Below, in pieces: positions 27,094 to 35,100 of a stretch of 64,000 bases of DNA. The position numbers were made by a program, and so were the translations under genes. Origin of the DNA: Ilumatobacter fluminis (GTDB lineage: Bacteria > Actinomycetota > Acidimicrobiia > Acidimicrobiales > Ilumatobacteraceae). The stretch is taken from assembly GCF_004364865.1 (NCBI RefSeq), contig NZ_SOAU01000001.1, positions 2,822,001-2,886,000 of the forward strand. Direction: 5' to 3'. How positions within the stretch are numbered: the first letter of the stretch is position 1; every line of letters begins with the position of its first letter. The notes under the pieces are model-generated. The model worked only from the letters and a program-made list of their open reading frames with translations. It did no database searches and was not told where the DNA came from.

Positions 27094-29343
27094 TCACCGG
27101 TCGAAGAGGCGTCCGGACCGTTCGCGGTCGGTCAGGAGTTCGGAACGGAGTCGGGTCCGCATGCGTGGATAGAGCTGGCCCGCGAGCGCATCGAGCTCGT
27201 CGGCCGACCGCTCGGTCGACGAGGCCACCGACGAGGTGACCGACGACGAGGTGACCCTCGACGTGACCGCGCCCGACGATGTCGAGGGCGTCGGCGTTGC
27301 GGCCGACGCCGGTGTCGGGCCGGCTTGCGATGCGGGCTGGCCGCCGTCGGCGAGCCGTTGCGTGCCGGGGCGAGCAGCACTGCCGCCGGCTGCCGGTACG
27401 TTCACCGCGATGCCCGCTCCCGTCGCTGCGGTCTGGATGCGGGCGACCATGGCGGCCTGACCCGCCGGGTCGAGATCGCTGCCCGATGCGGTCGGGACCG
27501 ACCGGCTCGGTCGCGGCGGCAGTGCCGGGGCGGCCAGGCGCTGCTCTCCGCCAGCAGACGCAGGGATCGGGCGCGCCTGCACCGGTGTCGCCTGGCCGCC
27601 GACCTCTCGTGCCTCGCGTTCGAGCGCCGCTCCTGCCGACGAACCCTCGTCGGGCAGGTCGGCACCGAGTCGGCGCTGCTGGACGACGTGGGTGAGCTCG
27701 TGCGACAGGATCTTGCGTCCTTCGCCCGACTCGGCAGGACCGTGCTCGTCGGGGAGGAAGACCTCACCGCCGGTCGCGAATGCCTTGGCCGAGATCGACC
27801 GTGCCGCATCGCTGACCTCCGGGCCCCGGTGCACCCGCACGTCGGCGAGCGACTCACCGAACTGCGGCTCGAGCTCGCTCCGCACCGCAGGCGGCACCGA
27901 CTCGGGGGCACGCTGCACGTCCCTCCGGACCGGCACGGGGCCGGGCGACGGCGCTGACTGCGCCGACGGCGCGAGAGACGGATCGGCGGGAGCCGAGGTG
28001 GAGCGACCAGGGTTCACCGCGGTCAAGGCGGGGGCGGTGGCAGCCAGACGCTGGATCGAGCCCGCCCCGACCGGGACGCTCGACGGCGCTCCGGCCGGTG
28101 CCCCCGGTGACGCTGCGGTTCGAGCGGGTGCCGGTGCGGCGGCTGCGGCGCGGCGGTGACTCCTCACCGGGAGCTCGCCCGGTCGCGGCGGCGCAGGCCG
28201 GGGGGCCGGCTGAGGAAGTGTCGGTGTCTCGGTCGCGCCGGAGGCGGCGGGGATCGGCGACGACGCGGCGTCGGGTGGGGCCGGGCGATCGACCATGTTC
28301 GACGGCCGGGCGGTGAGTGGTGCGCCGATCCGTCGGACGACGCGGGTCGACCCGAAGGTCGGCGCGCCGGGTCGCGCAGCGGCCGTCGGCGCCGGCTCGA
28401 TGCTCCGGGACGACCCGGTGTCGGACGCGGCACCACCGGTCGCCGCTGCCGGCGGCTCGCCGGTGGGACGGTCCGACCCCGATCCAGACGCCGGTGTCGA
28501 TGGCGGCGTCGAACTCGATGTCGGCGCCGAGGTGGGCAGTCGTTGGATGTCGCCGACGAGTGGCGAACTCGGCGACGGCGACGGTTCTGCGACCTGCGGG
28601 ACCGTAGCGACCGGCATGCGACGCGCCGGCAGATCGACCGACCGAACCGGGGCGAGGTCGGCGGCCAGAGGTGCACCGAGTCCCGCTGATGTCGTCGACG
28701 GTGTCGTCGCAACGGTCGGTGACACCTGGCCTGCCGGGGACGGCTTCGACGGTGACGATGATGATGGTGATGGCGATGGTGACGATGCCGATGGTTGCGA
28801 CGGTGACCGGTGCGACGTCGGACGTGTCGTCGGCCGTGGGCTCGATGTAGCGGCGGGTCGTACCGTCGACGCCGGTGATGACGCCGTCGACGACGCCGGG
28901 GTCGGCGCCGGTGCGGGCGGGTCGGCGTCAGTGCCGGCGGCGTGCGGGAGCCGCGCGACCGAGTCGGCGGGTCGGAGCGGGACCGCCTCGGTCGCATCGG
29001 CGAGCGGAGCGACGGCGAGCGGGCGCTCGTCGCGTCGGGTGCGATGTCCCCGGCCCCGCACGAGCCCACCGACGGAACCGGCCGGTGCCGTGGGAGTGCG
29101 GTCGTGCACGAGCGTCGGCGCCGAGACCTGGGTGTGATGCGTCACCGACAGATCGCCGTCGAGGCGCTGCACCGGCGCGGTGAGCTCGAACGACGATGCG
29201 GTCGGCTGCAAGGGAGGCAGTGCCCGCCATGCGCCGGTCGGCCTCGGCTGGTCACGCACTGCCGGCGTCGGCGCAGGGGCGGGTTCGGACGTGGAGGGTG
29301 CGGTGTCGTGCCGCTCCCGCCGACCGAATGGCCACCACCGCAC
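27094..29343 (-). CDS. DUF4157 protein with long disordered Pro/Ser/Thr region
   Basis: A 749-residue protein typical of actinobacterial eCIS loci. Residues 1-470 are low complexity (Pro, Ser, Thr, Ala). A DUF4157 domain follows at about 478-560: FGESLADVRVHRGPEVSDAA, AFATGGEVFLPDE, and the zinc-protease-like HELTH motif at 548-552 (LSHELTHVVQQRR). The C-terminus is again disordered, ending in helical text. Several IQRLA-type motifs recur. DUF4157 is known to be frequent in eCIS-linked toxins, but its function is not settled. It may be a cargo, a protease that processes cargo, or a chaperone. It starts with GTG seven bases after the DUF6760-like gene. Confidence 0.85.
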   Translation of the reverse strand: MRWWPFGRRERHDTAPSTSEPAPAPTPAVRDQPRPTGAWRALPPLQPTASSFELTAPVQRLDGDLSVTHHTQVSAPTLVHDRTPTAPAGSVGGLVRGRGHRTRRDERPLAVAPLADATEAVPLRPADSVARLPHAAGTDADPPAPAPTPASSTASSPASTVRPAATSSPRPTTRPTSHRSPSQPSASSPSPSPSSSSPSKPSPAGQVSPTVATTPSTTSAGLGAPLAADLAPVRSVDLPARRMPVATVPQVAEPSPSPSSPLVGDIQRLPTSAPTSSSTPPSTPASGSGSDRPTGEPPAAATGGAASDTGSSRSIEPAPTAAARPGAPTFGSTRVVRRIGAPLTARPSNMVDRPAPPDAASSPIPAASGATETPTLPQPAPRPAPPRPGELPVRSHRRAAAAAPAPARTAASPGAPAGAPSSVPVGAGSIQRLAATAPALTAVNPGRSTSAPADPSLAPSAQSAPSPGPVPVRRDVQRAPESVPPAVRSELEPQFGESLADVRVHRGPEVSDAARSISAKAFATGGEVFLPDEHGPAESGEGRKILSHELTHVVQQRRLGADLPDEGSSAGAALEREAREVGGQATPVQARPIPASAGGEQRLAAPALPPRPSRSVPTASGSDLDPAGQAAMVARIQTAATGAGIAVNVPAAGGSAARPGTQRLADGGQPASQAGPTPASAATPTPSTSSGAVTSRVTSSSVTSSVASSTERSADELDALAGQLYPRMRTRLRSELLTDRERSGRLFDR

Positions 29344-29349
29344 GACGCG

Positions 29350-29508
29350 TCACTCCCCCGCCGAGATGCGCTCGTTGATCGAGCCGATCTGATCGATGAA
29401 CTGGTGTCGGACCCCGTGTTCGAGGTCGAGGATCTGGTCGAGGTCCCAGTGGAAGTGGTAGGCGACGTACGCAACCTCCTCGTACAGGCGATCGGCTGCG
29501 TACGTCAC
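29350..29508 (-). CDS. Small DUF6760-like eCIS protein
   Basis: A 52-residue gene. The translation begins VTYAADRLYEEVAYVAYHF, continues HWDLDQILDLEHGVRHQFID and ends NERISAGE. The GTG at 29508 overlaps the upstream stop as GTGA. It matches the pattern of the small DUF6760 proteins found next to tail-assembly genes in contractile systems, as I recall them. Its place after the tail-assembly-type gene resembles the overlapping pairs of tail assembly chaperones in phages. Confidence 0.8.
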   Translation of the reverse strand: MTYAADRLYEEVAYVAYHFHWDLDQILDLEHGVRHQFIDQIGSINERISAGE

Positions 29509-29921
29509 GATTCCCCCGGCGCGTCACCTGCCACGTCGACCTGGAAGTCGTGCTGGCACGCGGGACAGGTGACCGCAGCCAGCGTGTGGCCCTCCTGGTT
29601 GATGCGTCGGTACAGGTCTTGCAGGAACGCGAGATCGGCGGCGAAGAGCCGCTCGATCACACCGGCGTGGACATCGGCGACGGTGCCGATGCGTTCGACC
29701 ACTCGGGCGAGCAGCACGATCGACAGGTAGGCCTCGTTCTCCCGCACCCGGGGGTCGCGCAGCGGCAGGATCTCGTCGCGTGCCGTCGCGAGGCGCATGA
29801 CACCGTCGCGGTGCACCGTGCCGTCCTCGTCGACGAGGCCGCGCGGCAGCACGAACGCGTACTCGGTCTGCAGTGCGTCCACGTTCCGATCGCTGCCGTG
29901 GTCGAGCGTCGCCGAGCTCAT
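29505..29921 (-). CDS. Tail-assembly-type protein with C-terminal CPACQ motif
   Basis: A 138-residue acidic, mostly helical protein found between tube 1 and the DUF6760-like gene in eCIS operons. The N-terminus is beta-like (YAFVLPRGLVDEDGTVHRDG), then MRLATARDEILPLRDPRVR, a helical region LSIVLLARVVERIGTVADV, and a C-terminal CPACQHDF motif that could be half of a metal site. The position suggests a tail assembly chaperone. The exact role is not established. Confidence 0.78.
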   Translation of the reverse strand: MSSATLDHGSDRNVDALQTEYAFVLPRGLVDEDGTVHRDGVMRLATARDEILPLRDPRVRENEAYLSIVLLARVVERIGTVADVHAGVIERLFAADLAFLQDLYRRINQEGHTLAAVTCPACQHDFQVDVAGDAPGES

Positions 29922-29922
29922 G

Positions 29923-30363
29923 TCAGGCCGGTTCCACGCCCTCGTGGACGAGGGTCATCTCTTCGACGAGCACATCGGAGCTGCCCGCCTGCATCCCGTT
30001 CACCGCGACCTTCGACGGCCAGCAGTTCGTCAGGTTCCATCGCCCGGTCTCACCGCCGGCGTAGTCGTAGAGCACGATCGAGCCGTTTTTTCGGGCCTCG
30101 TCGATGAGGCCGTCCATGACCTTCTGGAACCATTCCCAGACGACCATGTTGTCGGTCACGCCACGCTTGAGCGTGATGTCGCCCCACGACTTCTTGCCGG
30201 GCAGCTTCTTGATGACCTCCTTGCCGGCCATGTTGTTCTCGCGGTGTTCGATGACCTCGCGCGACGCCTCGAGTCCGCTCAGCTCCTTGAACTGGGCGAT
30301 GACCTGGCCGTCGATCTCGATCTTGAACGTGTAACCCGCAATGGCGTCTTCGCCGATGGGCAT
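29923..30363 (-). CDS. Contractile tail tube protein 1
   Basis: A 146-residue gp19/Afp1-family tube protein, directly after the sheath gene. Typical blocks are AGYTFKIEIDGQVIAQFKEL, SREVIEHRENNMAG, KLPGKKSWGDITLKRGVTDN and ETGRWNLTNCWPSK. An AAGGAG site precedes the ATG at 30363. It is probably the main tube subunit because of its place beside the sheath. Confidence 0.93.
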   Translation of the reverse strand: MPIGEDAIAGYTFKIEIDGQVIAQFKELSGLEASREVIEHRENNMAGKEVIKKLPGKKSWGDITLKRGVTDNMVVWEWFQKVMDGLIDEARKNGSIVLYDYAGGETGRWNLTNCWPSKVAVNGMQAGSSDVLVEEMTLVHEGVEPA

Positions 30364-30464
30364 CTCCGTACTCCTTGTTCTGGTGGGTGACTCGTGTCGG
30401 TCGTGATGGTGTCGGTGGTGATGGTGTCGGTGCTGTCAGCCGTCGCGGTGTCGCTGTCGTGCGG

Positions 30465-32024
30465 CTATTCGGAGATCGAGGTGCCGCCGGAGAACTGGGC
30501 GAGTCGGAACACGACGAACTCGGCCGGCTTCACCGGTGCGACGCCGATCTCGCACGTGACCTGGCCGGCGTCGATCATCTCGGACGGGTTCGTCTCGTCG
30601 TCGCACTTCACGTAGAAGGCGTCGGCGGGCGTCTGGCCGAACAGCGCTCCGTCACGCCACTGGCGGACGAGGAAGGCGGCGATCGTGCGTCGGATGCGCT
30701 GCCAGAGGTCGTAGTCGTTCGGTTCGAACACGACCCACTGGGTGCCTCCCATGATCGACTCCTCCAGGTAGTTGAAGAGCCGTCGGACGTTGATGTAGCG
30801 CCATGCCGGATCGGACGACAGCGTGCGTGCACCCCAGACCCGGATGCCCATGCCGGGGAACGACCGGATGACGTTCACGCCGTTCGGGTTGAGGCCGTCG
30901 TGCTCGCTGCGAGTGATGTTGGTCTCGAGCGCGATCGCCCCGCGGACGACCTCGTTCGCCGGTGCCTTGTGGACGCCGCGAGTCGCATCGCTGCGTGCCC
31001 AGATGCCGGCCATGTGTCCGCACGGCGGCACGAACTGGTTCTGTCCCGAGGCCGGGTCGAAGACCTTCACCCAGGGCCAGTAGAGCGCCGCCTGCTTGGA
31101 GTCGTAGCCCGCCTTGTCGACACGCCACTCCTTCACCTGCTGAGCGTTGAGCGCCGGCGGTGGATCGAGGATCGCGAGGCGGTCGCCCATCAGCTCGGCA
31201 TGAGCGATCATCGCGAGCTGGACGGCCTGCACGCCCTCGAGATCGATCAGTCGCTGCTGGTAGGCGGCCATCAGGTCGGGCACCATCAGCATGGTGATGT
31301 CCTCGATCGCCTCGAGCCCGGCGAAGCCGGTGCGGTCGGCGGCGTCCCCGACGTAGTCGGCCGCGTCGAGCTGCGCCGGCAACGGCGCCGCCTCGCCGCC
31401 TCCGGCGAGCTCGACCGATGCCCCGGTCGCAGGCCGACGCTCGATCGAACCCTTCACCGATGTCTCGGTCATCTCGATCAACTGCGAGTTGGCGTTCACG
31501 TGCGTCGCCACGTTCTGACGTCCACGACCGGTCGTGAGGTTGTCGAACGATTCGAGTTCCTGGTCGCCGCGCTTGACGACGATCTTGAACGCCGAACCGT
31601 CGTCACCGGGCTCCGACGCCTCCTGGACCTCGACCCGCAAGCCGTTGCCTTCGGACCCTGCTTCCTTGGCGCTGACCTCGTAGCCGAGCTGGTCGCCGTC
31701 GGCCGCCGTGGGGAGCGCCGAGGTGGCGGGCACCAGCTGCGGGGTGTCGGCGTCGTCGTCGGGCGCACCGATACGGACGACGTAGGCCGAGCCACCGCCG
31801 TTGTTGAAGTAGCCGTACACGGCGTGCGCCAGGTACGAGCCCTCCATGTGATCCCCGAAGGTCTGGGTGAACTGGGTCCAGTTCGTGACGAGGGTCGGAC
31901 GGTTCACCGGGCCGGCTTTCGCCATCCCGACGAACGCGGCCACCGATGTGGCGACGCCCTCGATCGGTCGAGACCCTGCCTCGACCTCCTCCACGTAGAC
32001 CCCCGGTGACAGGTACTGGGGCAT
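30465..32024 (-). CDS. Contractile tail sheath protein
   Basis: A 519-residue sheath of the Afp2-4/T4 gp18 type. The N-terminus YLSPGVYVEEVEAGSRPIEG is the family hallmark. The C-terminal handshake domain is well kept: YINVRRLFNYLEESIMGG, WVVFEPNDYDLWQRIRRTI, FLVRQWRDGALFGQTPADAF and PVKPAEFVVFRLAQFSGG. A very strong GAGGAGGG ribosome site precedes ATG 32024. Only one sheath gene is present, so the sheath is homopolymeric, unlike the three of Afp. Confidence 0.96.
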   Translation of the reverse strand: MPQYLSPGVYVEEVEAGSRPIEGVATSVAAFVGMAKAGPVNRPTLVTNWTQFTQTFGDHMEGSYLAHAVYGYFNNGGGSAYVVRIGAPDDDADTPQLVPATSALPTAADGDQLGYEVSAKEAGSEGNGLRVEVQEASEPGDDGSAFKIVVKRGDQELESFDNLTTGRGRQNVATHVNANSQLIEMTETSVKGSIERRPATGASVELAGGGEAAPLPAQLDAADYVGDAADRTGFAGLEAIEDITMLMVPDLMAAYQQRLIDLEGVQAVQLAMIAHAELMGDRLAILDPPPALNAQQVKEWRVDKAGYDSKQAALYWPWVKVFDPASGQNQFVPPCGHMAGIWARSDATRGVHKAPANEVVRGAIALETNITRSEHDGLNPNGVNVIRSFPGMGIRVWGARTLSSDPAWRYINVRRLFNYLEESIMGGTQWVVFEPNDYDLWQRIRRTIAAFLVRQWRDGALFGQTPADAFYVKCDDETNPSEMIDAGQVTCEIGVAPVKPAEFVVFRLAQFSGGTSISE

Positions 32025-32149
32025 GAACCGCCCTCCTCATGGTGCGCTCGTACTGGTGGTTGCGACCAGCGTGGAACGCAGCGAGCGACCCGTGGAGGCA
32101 GCCGGCGTGCGCCGCAGGGAAGCCTCCGGTGCCCGATGGTGCAGGCTCG

Positions 32150-35100
32150 TTAGCGCCCCCTTCGCATGCTGCCGGCCAGCGACGTGTCGGCGCCCGATGG
32201 GTGGGGAACCGTGACGACGCGACCGTCGGGCATGAACACCCGGACTCCTGTCGGGTCGGCGACGAAAAACGGCTCGCCCAACGACTCCGCGCGTGCGGCG
32301 AACCACCGCTGGCACAGGGGGCACAGGTCCTTCGACGAAGCGAGCGAGGAACGTCCCGTGTTCTCGGCGATCTTCCGCTCGGAGTGGGAGCTCTCGTACT
32401 GCCCCTCGAACTCGCGATCGAACGTGTGCGGCGTGGTTTCGTGCCCGGCCTCGGTTCCCGCGACGCGAACCCGCTCGACCGCTTCGGGATCGTGGTACCC
32501 GCTCAATGCCTGGTCTCCATGCGTCGTGCCCGCCACATTCTTGCCCTGCTCGATGTTGGACAATCGCGCGAACGAGTCGGACGCTTCTTCGACGGCGAGT
32601 TGATATTCGGGCAAGTCGAGTTCCGTCACGGACGTCGGATCGATGATCTCGACCCCAGGATCACCGGCGTCTCGGATCTGAGCGACCACTTCCGCCTGGG
32701 TCGCGGGCGGAAGCTCCGCGAACTGCTCGGGCGTCAGACCGGTACGTCCTACTTCACGACGCGTCACACCGTGACGCTGCAAGACCTGGTCGACAGCGGC
32801 TCGGGGGCGCGGCGGCGACGACGGCGCAGGTGGGGCGGACGCTACGGGAGGGCCGGTCACCACGGTCGGTGCATCGTCGAAGTCGAGCTCCGAGATGTCG
32901 ATCTCCTGCGTCGTCTCGAGGTCTGTGACGTCGATCTCCTGCGTCGCTTCCGGATCGAACTCGGGGGCTTCACGCACCTGGGTCGTCTCGGAGTCGAAGT
33001 CCGGACGCTCCATCACCTGCGTTATCTCGGAGTCGAAGTCCGGACGCTCCATCACCTGCGTTGTCTCGGAGTCGAAGTCCGGACGCTCCATCACCTGCGT
33101 TGTCTCGGAGTCGAAGTCCGGACGCTCCATCACCTGGGTCGTCTCCGAGTCGGCGGAGAGTGCTTCGCGCACTTGTGTCGGAGCGTCGTCGAAGTCGTCG
33201 ATGGCGGCTTGCTCCGTGTGACTCCGACCGGTGGGCGCCTCCCGTACCTGGGTCGTCTCCAGCTCCGACAGGTCGATTTCTTGGGTCGTGTCGAGATCCG
33301 ACGTGTCGATCTCCTGGGTCGTGTCCAGCTCCGACAGGTCGATCTCCTCGGTCGGGGTGTCGTCCACGTGACCCCCCGGCGTCTGGTCGGGCTGGCCGGT
33401 GGTGGGCGGCGGGGTGCGTCGGGGGCCGGGGAACCCGGACGGAATCGGCCGGAGGTCACCGCCGAACTCGCCCCGATACCAGTCGTGGTAGTCCTCGATC
33501 GTCGCGAACCGATGTGGCTGGCGTGTGCCGTCCGGACCCGGGAAGTCGATGAAGTACGGCTTCTCGTGGTTCGGATCGAAGCCGTAGCGGGTGACGTCCG
33601 CACCGGCGTCCGTCGTGATGCGGATCTCCTGGGTCACCGACTGCCCGGTCAGCTGGGCTTGGTGCACCGAGATCCACATGTCGCCCGCGCCGCCCGACGG
33701 CACCCGGGCATACGGCGGCGTCGTACCCGAGGCGTCGACGGGATGACTGTGCACGATGAGCTCCCATCGGCCACGAAGGGCGCTGTCGGGGCTCATCAGT
33801 TCCTCCCAGATGCGGCCCTGCCCGTGACGGGTGTCCACTGACCCGGGAGACCCTTGCACCACGATGTACTCCCCCGTCTCGTTGTTGCGGACGAGCCCGA
33901 TCTCCATGTCGGGTGTCTGGTCGACGAACCCTTCGAACAGCTCGCGCGAAGCGACCGGATCCTTCGCCAGTTCGCCCGGGGCCTGGCTCGCCATCTGGTC
34001 GGCGATCAGATGACGATTGCGAGGATCGTCGAGGTCGATGATGCCGTCCTCGCCGACGTGCGGATCGGCGTCGACGTCGTACACGGCGTCGGGACCGCCC
34101 TCGGTCCGCGCCGGCGTCGGCGCACCGTCGGGGCGAGACGGAGACCGGGCGGCCGGAGCGTTCGACGGCTCCTCGCCGCGGGCCGCCCGGGCGGCGGCGA
34201 TCTCGGGATCGGCGTCGGGCGGTGGGGTGAAGTCGGTGTCGTACGGCGGAGGCGTGTCGGGCGCCACCGGCCCGTCGACGTCGGCCGGACGGACCCCGTC
34301 ACCGGTCGGCGCGCCCGAGGCCGGTGCGTCAGGCGCACCGCCGTGTGCTGTCGGCGTGTCGCCGGCCGACGAGGGCGCATCGGCCCTCGGGGTCGGCGCA
34401 CCGCGCGCGGCGTTGAACGCACCCATACCGCCGGACATCCCCGCACCCATCGCGGCGCCCATCGCACCTGCCTGACCGGTCGCGTCGAGGATCTGCCCCC
34501 ACGGATCACCCGACCGCCAGACGTCGTCGTTCAGCATCGTCTCGACCGCCGCTGACGGCATGGCGCCGATGCCACCCTCGATCGCCTCGGCGATTGCTTC
34601 ACGGACGAGGTTGCGCATGACGCTCTCGGCCACCTCTTCGGCACCTTCGGCAGCGACCTGGCGCACGACCTGTTGCCGGATCGCTGCTTCGACACCGTCG
34701 AGCAGCGCACCGCCGACGCCGGCGGTCGCAACCGACACGACCGCGTCGACCGCACCGACGGCCACGTCGACACCCATGTCTTCGTAGCCGTAGGCGGCGC
34801 CGCGCATCGTCGACTCGATCGCCATGCCCATCGCCGCCGACGCGAGCGCACCGTAGAGCGCAGCAACCGCAGGACCCGCCGTACCCGCCGTTGCGATGGT
34901 CACCGCAATGCCAGCAACTGCGGCGCCCACCTGGACGGCGGCGTCGGAGTAGGCGTCGATCTGCTTGCGAACCTGCTCCTGCGATTCGCGTGCTCCGCCG
35001 AACGTGGTCTCGAACCTCGAGCGGGCCGCCGCGAGGGCCGGATCGACGGGCGCCCCCGGTTCGGCGTCCTCCTGTGCGTTCAGCGCCTCCGCATACGCTT

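Noticed and set aside
30375..32009. A 544-codon open frame opposite the sheath gene
   Set aside because: The sheath signatures on the minus strand are unambiguous; the plus-strand frame is a codon-bias shadow rich in Arg, Val, Asp and His.
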